Source: Chitinibacter sp. GC72
GTDB taxonomy: Bacteria; Pseudomonadota; Gammaproteobacteria; Burkholderiales; Chitinibacteraceae
Direction of reading: 5' to 3'
Assembly: GCF_009760905.1 (NCBI RefSeq)
Contig: NZ_VIRW01000009.1
Span: 62,001-126,000, forward strand
DNA length: 64,000 nucleotides
Numbering within the stretch: the stretch's first letter is position 1; each line of letters opens with the position of its first letter. Of this stretch, positions 1-7,647 are shown in pieces. Position numbers and translations under genes: made by a program. The notes below the pieces were generated by a model. It was not told the origin of the DNA. It ran no database searches and saw nothing but the letters and a program-made list of their open reading frames with translations.

Positions 1-886
1 GGGGCGAGTTGAGCATGACTTCAACCGCAGCAACTCGGCCTTTGCCCGATGCATGCGGCACTAGACGTTGCGAAACAAAAGCTTTCAAGTTGAGCGACAA
101 ATCCATCAGCAATTGCTGGCGGCGCTCTTCGGGGAAAAAGTTGATAATCCGGTCCAGCGCCTGATTGGACGAGTTGGCGTGCAGCGTGGCCATGCACAAG
201 TGGCCGGTTTCGGCAAAAGCAATCGCGTAATCCATTGTTTCGCGGTCACGAATCTCACCGATCAGAATGACGTCCGGAGCTTGGCGTAGCGTGTTTTTCA
301 GCGCAGCCATCCATGAATCGGTGTCCACACCGACTTCGCGTTGGGTAATGATCGAGTTTCTGTGCTCGTGCACATACTCGATCGGGTCTTCAATCGTAAT
401 AATGTGATCGTATGCATTTTCATTGCGATGGCCAATCATGGCCGCTAGCGAAGTCGATTTACCCGAGCCTGTACCGCCGACAAAAATCACCAGGCCACGC
501 TTGGTCATAGCAATGTCTTCCAGCACCGGCGGCAGATTCAACTCGTTGAGCTTGGGTATTTCGGAGTTGATCGTCCGCAGTACCATGCCAACCCGGCCTT
601 GCTGCATAAAGGCATTCACCCGGAAGCGCCCCATCGTGCCGGGGCTGATCGCGAAATTGCATTCCTTGTTGGCTTCAAAGTCTTCCGACTGTCGGTCGTT
701 CATAATCGCCCGCGCCAGCTCTTTGGTGTGCTGGGCGGTCAACATCTGATTCGACACCGGTGTTACACGGCCATCAATCTTCATTGCAGGCGGAAAATCC
801 ACCGTAATAAACAAATCCGAGGCATTTTTGCTGCGCATGTGGCGCAGCAAATCGTGCATAAACTTGGCTGCTTGTTCTTTTTCCAT
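1..886 (-). CDS. pilU: Type IV pilus retraction ATPase PilU (3' end outside the window)
   Basis: PilT-like secretion ATPase that works beside PilT at the inner-membrane base of type IV pili to power retraction. The reading frame opens with ATG at 886 (Met-Glu-Lys-Glu-Gln) and stays open to base 1, so 295 codons are present and the C-terminus is missing. Walker A GGTGSGKST lies at residues 137-145, the Walker B/Asp-box stretch DVILIGEIRD at 205-214 and the His box (GHLCMATLH) near 228-236. It begins 20 bases after the stop of pilT on the same strand, the usual pilT-pilU pair. The variant GGTGSGKST rather than GPTGSGKST separates it from PilT. Family assignment is firm. The PilU rather than PilT call rests on the Walker A variant and gene order. 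Confidence 0.95.
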   Translation of the reverse strand, partial: MEKEQAAKFMHDLLRHMRSKNASDLFITVDFPPAMKIDGRVTPVSNQMLTAQHTKELARAIMNDRQSEDFEANKECNFAISPGTMGRFRVNAFMQQGRVGMVLRTINSEIPKLNELNLPPVLEDIAMTKRGLVIFVGGTGSGKSTSLAAMIGHRNENAYDHIITIEDPIEYVHEHRNSIITQREVGVDTDSWMAALKNTLRQAPDVILIGEIRDRETMDYAIAFAETGHLCMATLHANSSNQALDRIINFFPEERRQQLLMDLSLNLKAFVSQRLVPHASGKGRVAAVEVMLNSP

Positions 887-905
887 TTTTCACCTGCCCC
901 AGCGA

Positions 906-1949
906 TTAACCTTTGAAGTTATCCGGAATGGCCGCTTTATTGCGTGCCTCTGCAACCGACACAATATTGCGCTGTACCAGATTTTGCAGACATTGATCCA
1001 GGGTTTGCATGCCATGCGCCGAACCGGTTTGAATCGACGAATACATTTGCGCCACTTTATTTTCGCGGATCAGGTTACGGATCGCCGGAATGCCGATCAT
1101 GATTTCATGCGCGGCCACGCGGCCAGTACCGTCCTTGGTTTTGAGCAGCGTTTGCGAAATAACGGCCCGCAATGATTCGGACAACATCGAGCGAACCATT
1201 TCTTTTTCAGCGGCAGGAAACACGTCGACGATACGGTCAATGGTTTTCGCCGCCGAGCTGGTATGCAAAGTACCAAATACCAAATGCCCGGTTTCTGCCG
1301 CTGTTAAAGCCAGACGAATTGTTTCCAGATCGCGCATCTCGCCGACCAGCACAATATCCGGGTCTTCACGCAAGGCCGAGCGCAAGGCGTTGGCAAATGA
1401 CAGCGTATGCGGGCCGACCTCACGCTGGTTGACCAGGCATTTCTTGGATTGGTGGACAAACTCGATCGGGTCTTCCACCGTCAGAATATGGCCGTATTCA
1501 TTATCGTTGATGAAGTTGATCATCGCCGCCAGCGTGGTTGATTTACCCGAGCCAGTCGGCCCGGTCACCAGCACCAGCCCGCGCGGATTCATCGCTATAT
1601 CCTGGAAAACTTTGGGAGCATTAAGCTCTTCCAGTGTCAGCACCTTGGACGGAATGGTCCGAAATACCGCGCCAGCACCGCGGTTTTGTACAAAGGCATT
1701 GACCCGAAAACGCGCCAGATTGGGAATTTCAAACGAAAAATCGCATTCCAGCGTGTCTTCATAAATCTTGCGCTGGCCATCGTTCATGATGTCGTACACC
1801 ATATCGTGTACGTCTTTATGATCCATAGCAGGCAGATTGATGCGGCGCACATCGCCATGAACCCGGATCATCGGTGGCAACCCTGCCGACAGGTGCAAGT
1901 CCGAGGCCTTATTCTTGACCGAAAACGCTAAGAGTTCCGAGATTTCCAT
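906..1949 (-). CDS. pilT: Type IV pilus twitching motility ATPase PilT
   Basis: Hexameric ATPase that depolymerises type IV pili, driving twitching motility and DNA uptake. The 347-residue length is normal. Walker A GPTGSGKST is at 130-138, the Asp box/Walker B stretch DPDIVLVGEMRD at about 196-207, the His box GHLVFGTLHT at 221-230, and the PilT-specific AIRNLIREN motif at 289-297, which PilT needs for retraction. The start has an AGAGGAAGA ribosome site seven bases upstream. It is divergent from yggS with under 100 bases between them, an arrangement known from many beta- and gammaproteobacteria. pilU follows on the same strand. Confidence 0.98.
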   Translation of the reverse strand: MEISELLAFSVKNKASDLHLSAGLPPMIRVHGDVRRINLPAMDHKDVHDMVYDIMNDGQRKIYEDTLECDFSFEIPNLARFRVNAFVQNRGAGAVFRTIPSKVLTLEELNAPKVFQDIAMNPRGLVLVTGPTGSGKSTTLAAMINFINDNEYGHILTVEDPIEFVHQSKKCLVNQREVGPHTLSFANALRSALREDPDIVLVGEMRDLETIRLALTAAETGHLVFGTLHTSSAAKTIDRIVDVFPAAEKEMVRSMLSESLRAVISQTLLKTKDGTGRVAAHEIMIGIPAIRNLIRENKVAQMYSSIQTGSAHGMQTLDQCLQNLVQRNIVSVAEARNKAAIPDNFKG

Positions 1950-2041
1950 TTATAATTCTTCCTCTTATTCACGAATCAGGCTTGCACTTTGCTGCCGTCG
2001 GTGGCAATACTCGCAAACATCCTGACAAAGTTTTGTTCATT

Positions 2042-2737
2042 ATGGCAACGTTATTTGAAGCATGGCAAGGCGTACAAGGCAGGATAGCTGCTGCATGCAC
2101 AGCCTGCGCGAGAAATACGACAGAAATCACCTTACTGGCAGTGAGCAAAACCTTTCCGGCTCAAGATGTAAGACAATTATACCAGCTGGGTCAGCGCCAT
2201 TTTGGCGAGAACTATGCGCAGGAGCTGGCCGGCAAGCAGGCTGAGCTGGGCGATTGCGCCGATCTGGTCTGGCACTTTATCGGGCCGCTGCAAAGCAATA
2301 AAACCCGCGTCGTTGCCGAATGCGCGCACTGGGTGCACACCATCGACCGCCTCAAAATTGCCGAGCGCCTATCCGCCCAGCGTCCGGCGCATTTACCGGC
2401 ACTTAATCTGTGTTTGCAGGTCAATGTTTCCGGCGAGGCCAGCAAGTCGGGCATCAGCCCCGTCGAATTAATCACGCTAGCCGAGGCGATTGCCGGGATG
2501 CCGCGGGTGCAGTTGCGCGGACTGATGTGCATCCCCGAGGCAACGGATGATGCGGTAAAGCTCGCCAAACAGTTTCAAATCCTGAAACAATGTCAGCTTA
2601 AGCTGCAAGAGAACGGCTTTGAACTTGACACTTTATCGATGGGCATGTCGGCCGATTTGGAGCTAGCTATCGCGAATGGCTCAACTTTAGTACGTGTGGG
2701 CAATGCCATTTTTGGCGCCCGCCATTACCCTCAGTAG
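2042..2737 (+). CDS. yggS: PLP homeostasis protein, YggS/PROSC family
   Basis: Pyridoxal-phosphate-binding protein of the YggS/PROSC family, a cytoplasmic fold-III (alanine racemase-like) single domain of 231 residues that buffers PLP; no catalytic reaction is established. The PLP-binding lysine is Lys36 in AVSKT, followed by the FGENYAQE motif near residues 53-60, and the phosphate-cup SMGMSADLE stretch near the C-terminus. I chose ATG 2042 because extension to 1982 would need a TTG and adds residues that do not match the family. proC follows after 8 bases, the classical yggS-proC-yggT operon. Confidence 0.95.
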   Translation: MATLFEAWQGVQGRIAAACTACARNTTEITLLAVSKTFPAQDVRQLYQLGQRHFGENYAQELAGKQAELGDCADLVWHFIGPLQSNKTRVVAECAHWVHTIDRLKIAERLSAQRPAHLPALNLCLQVNVSGEASKSGISPVELITLAEAIAGMPRVQLRGLMCIPEATDDAVKLAKQFQILKQCQLKLQENGFELDTLSMGMSADLELAIANGSTLVRVGNAIFGARHYPQ

Positions 2738-2745
2738 GAATTGCA

Positions 2746-3564
2746 ATGATCATTACCTTTATTGGTGGCGGCAATATGGCCACCGCCATGATTGGCGGCA
2801 TGCTGGCACAAGGATTTCGCGGCAGTGAGATTCATGTTGTAGAGCCGAACGAAGCCCAGCGGGTCGAACTGACCGCACAATACGGTATTTCAACATCAGC
2901 CCCCGGTGAGGCCATTCCGGCCAGCACAGCCATTCTGTTTGCAGTCAAGCCCCAGCAGTTCAAGGCCGTGACTGCCGAGGTGTTGCCCCAGATCGGCAAT
3001 GCGCTGGTGATTTCGATTGCGGCCGGGATTCGTGTCGATACCCTCTCCAGGTTTCTCGATGGACACCAACGTATTATTCGTGTAATGCCCAATACCCCTG
3101 CCCTGGTGCAAGCCGGGATTTCCGGCGTCTACGCCAGCGAAGCGGTCAATGACGCAGATCGCAAGCTGACCAACCGGATTTTATCGTCGATTGGCGAGCA
3201 GGTCTGGGTTGACGATGAGCACCAGATTGACGGCATTACGGCCATTTCCGGCAGCGGCCCCGCTTACGTGTTTTATTTTATGGAAGCGCTACAAGCTGCA
3301 GCGCGTGCCCAGGGCTTTGCGCCCGATGTGGCGCACAAACTGGCGTATCAAACCTTTGCTGGCGCGGTCAAACTCGCACTCAGCTCGGACGATGACGCGG
3401 GTACATTGCAACAGAAAGTGACCTCCAAAGGCGGCACGACCGAACGCGCCATCAAGGCGCTGGAATACAGCGAAGTACGTACCACGATCATTTCCGCCGC
3501 CGCCGCCGCCGCCGCCCGCTCGCGCGAGCTGGGTGAAGAACTTGGCCGTGATATCGAACCCTAA
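2746..3564 (+). CDS. proC: Pyrroline-5-carboxylate reductase
   Basis: Catalyses the last step of proline synthesis, NAD(P)H reduction of 1-pyrroline-5-carboxylate. The 272 residues start with the Rossmann motif FIGGGNMA. Family landmarks include SIAAGI, RVMPNTPALV, the signature GSGPAYVFYFMEAL and the C-terminal VTSKGGTTE. A run of seven alanine codons (mostly GCC, about 3496-3516) near the C-terminus makes a small GCC microsatellite, but alanines are common at this helix. It lies between yggS and yggT, 8 and 24 bases away. Confidence 0.98.
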   Translation: MIITFIGGGNMATAMIGGMLAQGFRGSEIHVVEPNEAQRVELTAQYGISTSAPGEAIPASTAILFAVKPQQFKAVTAEVLPQIGNALVISIAAGIRVDTLSRFLDGHQRIIRVMPNTPALVQAGISGVYASEAVNDADRKLTNRILSSIGEQVWVDDEHQIDGITAISGSGPAYVFYFMEALQAAARAQGFAPDVAHKLAYQTFAGAVKLALSSDDDAGTLQQKVTSKGGTTERAIKALEYSEVRTTIISAAAAAAARSRELGEELGRDIEP

Positions 3565-3588
3565 GCCGTCAACCCCAAGAGGTGGAGC

Positions 3589-4176
3589 ATGCTGACCAGC
3601 GTTCTGGATTTTCTGATCCGCAATCTGCTTGAGTTCCTGATTTTGCTGCTGCTGGCACGGTTTTACCTGCAAGCAGCTAAAGTCTCGTTTCGTCACCCGC
3701 TGGGCCAGTTTGTGCTGGCCTTGACCAACTGGCTGGTACTGCCAGTACGCAAGCTGATTCCGTCGATCAAAGGCTACGATAGTACCAGTCTGGCACTGGC
3801 CTGGATTACCGCGCTGGTGATGCATTCGGTCTTGCTGGCCATCACGCCTTGGCCATTTGATTTTTATTCCGGCTCGTCGGTGCTGGCTCTGGTTTTGTCG
3901 GCGACGCTGGAGCTGGTCAAAATGTCGTTCTATCTGTTGTTTGCTGCAGTGATTGCCCAGGTATTGATGAGCTGGCTGGCGCCATATAATCCGCTTATGC
4001 CGATGCTCACAGGCCTGACCGCTCCGTTTCTGCGCCCGATCCAGAAGATCATTCCGCCGATTGGCGGGATTGATATTTCGCCCTTGTTGCTGCTGTTGTT
4101 TATCCAGCTGGTGCTCAGCGTAGTGATTGCCCAGCTTGAGCCTTATATTCTGCAAGGCGTCAAACTCATCGGCTAG
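3589..4176 (+). CDS. yggT: YggT family integral membrane protein
   Basis: Integral membrane protein of 195 residues built from two tandem YggT modules, each with hydrophobic helices followed by a PxRxxIP-type loop (PVRKLIPSI near residue 60 and PIQKIIPPI near 150). Family function is not settled; roles in osmotic tolerance and in placing membrane proteins have been proposed. A GAGGTGGAGC ribosome site precedes ATG 3589. It closes the yggS-proC-yggT operon. Confidence 0.93.
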   Translation: MLTSVLDFLIRNLLEFLILLLLARFYLQAAKVSFRHPLGQFVLALTNWLVLPVRKLIPSIKGYDSTSLALAWITALVMHSVLLAITPWPFDFYSGSSVLALVLSATLELVKMSFYLLFAAVIAQVLMSWLAPYNPLMPMLTGLTAPFLRPIQKIIPPIGGIDISPLLLLLFIQLVLSVVIAQLEPYILQGVKLIG

Positions 4177-4177
4177 G

Positions 4178-4252
4178 ATCCCCTAGCTCTTGGAGAGTAG
4201 GGATAGTAAGGCGGCTACATTGCTCGGGTGGACTGGGTAGCTCTGGCTACCC
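4178..4252. terminator. Two hairpins between convergent yggT and fxsA
   Basis: Two stem-loops fill the gap between the convergent genes. The first (4178-4204) pairs ATCCC/GGGAT and CTCT/AGAG with single bulges. The second (4235-4252) is a perfect 7-bp stem GGGTAGC/GCTACCC with a 4-base loop. Neither is followed by a T-run, so any terminator role is inferred from position. Confidence 0.4.
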
Positions 4253-4307
4253 AAACAACCAACAAGCCAAGCAGGGGCATGACCCTGAACTCATTGCCAG
4301 ATATGGA

Positions 4308-4739
4308 CTAGCGATCAATACGTCGCTGGGTATAATCATTCTGGCTATGTGGATCAACCCGGCGATATTCGCCGTCGATAACCTCGTCCTGCGCAGGGCT
4401 GGCCGATCCGGCCGCTGGCGCTGATTTCCCCCAGGGCAGAAGTAAAATCAGCGCGATGACGTCGCCAATCAGCCCGGGGATAATCAACAGCACAGCGGCA
4501 ATATAATAACGCGCGACGCTAAACAGGCTATGCAGGCCCAAACGGCCACTGCGAATGTCGTTCATCAATGTCAAGCCGATGCCCAAACGCTGGTGGCGCA
4601 ACATCAGGACGCCTAGGGCAAAGCTAAGCAGAACGGCGAGAAAGGCCGGCACAACCCCCACCATGTCTGCCAGCCAGATCAGCGACATGATTTCAAGAAA
4701 CGGATAAGCCAGCACGCTGGCAAAAACTAAATACGGCAT
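4308..4739 (-). CDS. fxsA: FxsA family membrane protein
   Basis: Cytoplasmic membrane protein of the FxsA family (143 residues); in E. coli its overproduction relieves F-plasmid exclusion of phage T7, but the physiological role is unknown. It starts with a hydrophobic helix containing the family's PFLEIMSLIWLAD pattern, has a second at about 28-45, then an amphipathic stretch and a third helix around 75-100 (VLLIIPGLIGDVIALILLLP), ending in a charged tail. A perfect AAGGAG site lies six bases before ATG 4739. Its start codon overlaps that of cutA on the other strand by two bases. Confidence 0.9.
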   Translation of the reverse strand: MPYLVFASVLAYPFLEIMSLIWLADMVGVVPAFLAVLLSFALGVLMLRHQRLGIGLTLMNDIRSGRLGLHSLFSVARYYIAAVLLIIPGLIGDVIALILLLPWGKSAPAAGSASPAQDEVIDGEYRRVDPHSQNDYTQRRIDR

Positions 4740-5088
4740 GAATACTCCTTCTCAATCGCTCGTAGTATGGTGCAATTGCCCCGACCAGACCAGCGCACAA
4801 ACGCTGGCACAGGGCATTATTACCGCACGGCTGGCCGCTTGTGTGAACCAAATGTGCGCGGTACAGTCTGTTTATCACTGGGAGGGTGGAATCGAATCAG
4901 CACAGGAAGTTCCATTGATGATCAAAACCACCCTAGCGATGTATCCGCAGCTGGAAAAATGGCTGCTCGAGCATCACCCTTACGATGTACCCGAAATTAT
5001 CGCGCTGCCTATCGTTGCGGGAGCGCCGGATTATCTGGCCTGGCTGGCCCAGGAAAGCAACGGTGTTGAACAAGGCTCCACTCAATGA
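4738..5088 (+). CDS. cutA: Divalent-cation tolerance protein CutA
   Basis: Small trimeric cytoplasmic protein (116 residues) with the CutA1 ferredoxin-like fold, linked to divalent cation tolerance. The family signature is visible: a CNCPD beta-strand end, ARLAACVNQ, YHWEGGIESAQEVPLMIKT, and the HPYDVPEIIALP motif. ATG 4738 is used because only this start gives the expected first strand; no Shine-Dalgarno is evident upstream, where the DNA is fxsA coding sequence. Its last four bases overlap the dsbD start (ATGA). The cutA-dsbD pairing is common in proteobacteria. Confidence 0.94.
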   Translation: MNTPSQSLVVWCNCPDQTSAQTLAQGIITARLAACVNQMCAVQSVYHWEGGIESAQEVPLMIKTTLAMYPQLEKWLLEHHPYDVPEIIALPIVAGAPDYLAWLAQESNGVEQGSTQ

Positions 5089-6650
5089 TGTCGCGTTTTA
5101 TTACTTGCCTGCTGATGGCACTTTTTTCAATGCTTGCCTGGGGCAATCCGGAATTTTTACCGCCAGAAAAAGCCTTTAAACCCAGCATCGTCCAGCTGGA
5201 TGCCAATACGGTCGAGCTGCGTTTCGCCATTGCGCCGGGCTATTATCTGTATCGGGATCGCATTCAGGTTAGCGCTACTCCCCTTGCACTCAAAACCCAG
5301 CTGCCCAAAGGCGAAATCAAGGATGACCCGAGCTTTGGCAAGGTTGCCGTTTTTCATGAGCAGTTGATCGTCAAGCTCACCAGCCCACAGGCAATACCAA
5401 AGCAGCAGGCATTTACCATCAAATTTCAGGGTTGTGCGGAAGCCGGTATCTGCTATCCGCCACAAACCCAGATACTCAAACTGGGGGAGAGCAAAACCCC
5501 GGCGCTCAAAGCGCTGTTTGGCGCCAGCTCCGACGGTAACGCCAATAACAATACCCCCGAGTCAGCTTTTTTCGGGGGTAGTTTTTTTGGCACACTGGGG
5601 ATTTTCTTTCTCGCTGGCATCGGTCTGGCGCTAACGGCCTGCATGTATCCGCTGATCCCGATTGTCTCTGGCATTGTCATCGGGCATCAGCCCGTTAAAC
5701 GCTGGCACGCCTTAAGCCTGAGTTTCGTCTATGTGCAAGGGATGGCTATTTCGTATACCGCCATCGGCGTTGCGGCTGCAGCCACCGGTACCTTGCTGGT
5801 CGTCGCGCTACAGCAACCGTGGGTCATTGCGGCTTTTGCGCTGTTTTTCCTCGCCATGGCGCTGGCCATGTTTGGTGTTTTCAGCGTTCAGCTGCCCAGC
5901 AGCTGGCAGAGCCGTTTAAATAGTGCCAGCATGAAGCTGCCGGGCGGCAAATGGACTTCCGTGCTGCTGATGGGCTTGCTGTCAGCCCTGATTATTGGGC
6001 CCTGCATTGCGCCACCGCTGGCGGCAGCATTAGCCTACATCGGCCAAACCGGCGATGTATGGCTTGGCGGTGCAGCGCTCTATAGCATGGCTTTGGGTTT
6101 GGGGCTGCCACTACTGGCCATTGGCGCATTCGGCTCGACCATTCTGCCCAAAGTGTCCGGCAAGGTGATGCAAGGCGTTAAAATCATCTTTGGCATAGTA
6201 TTACTCGCTATGGCGCTCTGGATCTCGCGTCCACTATGGGAACCCCACCTGGGTATCGAAGCGCCTCATCAATTGGCATTTCAAACCGTCCGTAGCAATG
6301 CCGAGCTTGATCAGGCTTTGCTCGCAGCCAAAGGCCAGGCCGTCATGATCGATTTTTATGCCGACTGGTGCGTGAGCTGTATTGAATTCGAGCGCAAAAC
6401 GCTGAGCCAACCGGCAGTCCAAGCCGCGCTGAAAGATCACAAACTCATACGGGTTGATGTTACCCAGAATACCGCGGCCGATGCCGCACTACTGTCACGC
6501 TATCAATTGTACGGGCCACCTGCGCTGATTTTTTACAGCCCGCAGGGCTTTGAAATCAAAAACAAGGTGATTGGTTTTCAGGATGCGCCACAATTTCTGG
6601 CCACCTTAAGCAACAATCAATCCATCTCGTGCACCACCCAGCTTTGTTAG
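5085..6650 (+). CDS. dsbD: Thiol:disulfide interchange protein DsbD, shortened membrane domain
   Basis: Inner-membrane reductant conduit carrying electrons from cytoplasmic thioredoxin to periplasmic partners. Signal peptide 1-20; alpha domain with the Cys117/Cys123 pair (CAEAGIC); membrane domain with Cys186 (TACMYPL) and Cys307 (GPCIAPP); C-terminal thioredoxin domain with CVSC at 429-432. All six redox cysteines of E. coli DsbD are present. The protein is 521 residues against about 565 in E. coli. The deficit lies after the VKIIFGIVLLAMALWI helix: it runs straight into SRPL, where E. coli has roughly two further helices. About six membrane helices remain instead of eight, an even loss that keeps the C-terminal domain periplasmic. 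It is translationally coupled to cutA and followed by a TlpA-like gene. Confidence 0.95.
   Translation: MMSRFITCLLMALFSMLAWGNPEFLPPEKAFKPSIVQLDANTVELRFAIAPGYYLYRDRIQVSATPLALKTQLPKGEIKDDPSFGKVAVFHEQLIVKLTSPQAIPKQQAFTIKFQGCAEAGICYPPQTQILKLGESKTPALKALFGASSDGNANNNTPESAFFGGSFFGTLGIFFLAGIGLALTACMYPLIPIVSGIVIGHQPVKRWHALSLSFVYVQGMAISYTAIGVAAAATGTLLVVALQQPWVIAAFALFFLAMALAMFGVFSVQLPSSWQSRLNSASMKLPGGKWTSVLLMGLLSALIIGPCIAPPLAAALAYIGQTGDVWLGGAALYSMALGLGLPLLAIGAFGSTILPKVSGKVMQGVKIIFGIVLLAMALWISRPLWEPHLGIEAPHQLAFQTVRSNAELDQALLAAKGQAVMIDFYADWCVSCIEFERKTLSQPAVQAALKDHKLIRVDVTQNTAADAALLSRYQLYGPPALIFYSPQGFEIKNKVIGFQDAPQFLATLSNNQSISCTTQLC
5552..5587 (+). other. Terminator-like hairpin inside dsbD
   Basis: Within the codons linking the DsbD alpha domain to its first membrane helix there is a perfect 9-bp stem (TACCCCCGA pairing with TCGGGGGTA, 5552-5560 and 5572-5580) followed at once by GTTTTTTT. 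This has the form of an intrinsic terminator in the sense direction inside an open reading frame. It may be chance coding sequence, or an attenuator when translation falters. Confidence 0.4.
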
Positions 6651-6663
6651 GATTTCATCAAAT

Positions 6664-7134
6664 ATGAAAAAATGGCTATTGTTACTGGCGCTGCTTTGTT
6701 CACCATTAAGCCAGGCCGCCGATCCATTCTGGCGCATGAGCTTGCCCGACCCACAGGGCAAAGCGCAGGCATTTGCTCAATGGCAGGGAAAGATGCTGAT
6801 CGTGAATTATTGGGCAACTTGGTGCGGGCCGTGTCGGCAGGAAATGCCCGAAATGATCGCGCTGCAGAAAAAATATGGCAAAACGGTGCAATTTATCGGT
6901 ATTGCGATTGATGAACCAGTACCCACCGCGCGTTTTGCCAAAGAGCTGGGCGTCAACTACCCCATTCTGATCGGCGGCAATAGTGCGATGAATATGATGC
7001 GGCAACAGGGCAATCAACAAGGCGGCCTGCCTTTTACCGTGTTTTTTGACGCCAAAGGCAAGCAGGTTGCCCAGCAGCTAGGCAAAATCAGCCATGAACA
7101 ACTGGAAGCACAGATAAAAAAATACGCCCGCTAA
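6664..7134 (+). CDS. TlpA/ResA-like periplasmic thioredoxin
   Basis: Secreted thioredoxin-fold protein of 156 residues. Signal peptide 1-18 ends at SQA-A; the active site WCGPC is at 53-57 in NYWATWCGPCRQEMPE, and the cis-proline segment GLPFTVFFD is present near 123-131. It lies 13 bases after dsbD, which would supply electrons, so it is probably a reducing periplasmic thioredoxin of the TlpA/ResA/DsbE type (for example for cytochrome c maturation). The substrate cannot be read from sequence. Its last codons overlap the antisense terminator of arsR. Confidence 0.9.
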   Translation: MKKWLLLLALLCSPLSQAADPFWRMSLPDPQGKAQAFAQWQGKMLIVNYWATWCGPCRQEMPEMIALQKKYGKTVQFIGIAIDEPVPTARFAKELGVNYPILIGGNSAMNMMRQQGNQQGGLPFTVFFDAKGKQVAQQLGKISHEQLEAQIKKYAR

Positions 7135-7142
7135 GGGCGTAT
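7116..7142 (-). terminator. Intrinsic terminator of the ArsR gene, inside the tlpA-like 3' end
   Basis: Perfect 8-bp stem (ATACGCCC 7122-7129 with GGGCGTAT 7135-7142, 5-base loop) followed on the minus strand by seven Ts. It sits 24 bases after the arsR stop and includes the last codons of the convergent tlpA-like gene. Confidence 0.85.
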
Positions 7143-7166
7143 GTGGGTGTGGGGTACTCGCAAATC

Positions 7167-7472
7167 CTAGAAGCCGCAGAACACATCCCGCAGCATGGCA
7201 ATCACCACCAGCGTGCGAATATCACCCACACGGTAATAAACCCGGTTAGCGTCTTTGCGCGTACGCAAAACGCCTTTTTCCCGCATCAGCGCCAAGTGCT
7301 GCGAAATATTCGACTGGGTCGTGCCAACCCGCTCAACAATATCCTGCACACTTACTTCCTGATCGGCCAGCACGCACAGAATCTTCAGGCGCAGCGGGTG
7401 CGACATCGCCTTCATCGCCCGTGATGCCTGGTCGATGTGCTCATCATCCATCTCTTCAATTGATTCAATCAT
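7167..7472 (-). CDS. ArsR family winged-helix regulator
   Basis: Small DNA-binding repressor of 101 residues from ATG 7472; the frame can extend to a TTG six bases earlier. The ArsR winged-helix domain spans about 18-90: AMKAMSHPLRLKILCVL, the recognition helix TTQSNISQHLALMREKG and the wing VLRTRKDANRVYYRVGD. It has only two cysteines (in ILCVL and the C-terminal DVFCGF) and lacks the CVCDLC metal site of ArsR proper. The ligand is unknown; the two cysteines could make a thiol switch, which would suit the neighbouring thiol-redox genes (inference). A CATAAT-like -10 lies about 20 bases upstream. Confidence 0.9.
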   Translation of the reverse strand: MIESIEEMDDEHIDQASRAMKAMSHPLRLKILCVLADQEVSVQDIVERVGTTQSNISQHLALMREKGVLRTRKDANRVYYRVGDIRTLVVIAMLRDVFCGF

Positions 7473-7647
7473 TTTCAATTCTTTTATTTATTATGCCTAG
7501 CAGACTTGAGCCGAATCAGCTTTGTGCCAAATTACGACGATCCAACATCAGCTTGAGTTAGAATACTAACCGTGTTTGAAAACTATTCGCAACCTAGGAC
7601 CGCAACTATTTTAGCAAGTTCGGCGCGAATCACCATAGGACTTTGTC

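Noticed and set aside
3495-3516. GCC repeat as a phase-variation tract in proC
   Set aside because: Triplet repeat in frame; slippage would only change alanine number, and poly-alanine is common at this helix.
3289-4155. Long minus-strand frame opposite proC/yggT, and similar long antisense frames (for example 7672-8550, 11123-12061, 27094-28200, 31365-32315, 51224-52510, 55078-56226)
   Set aside because: Antisense frames of well-identified genes; low-complexity or basic translations without family features.
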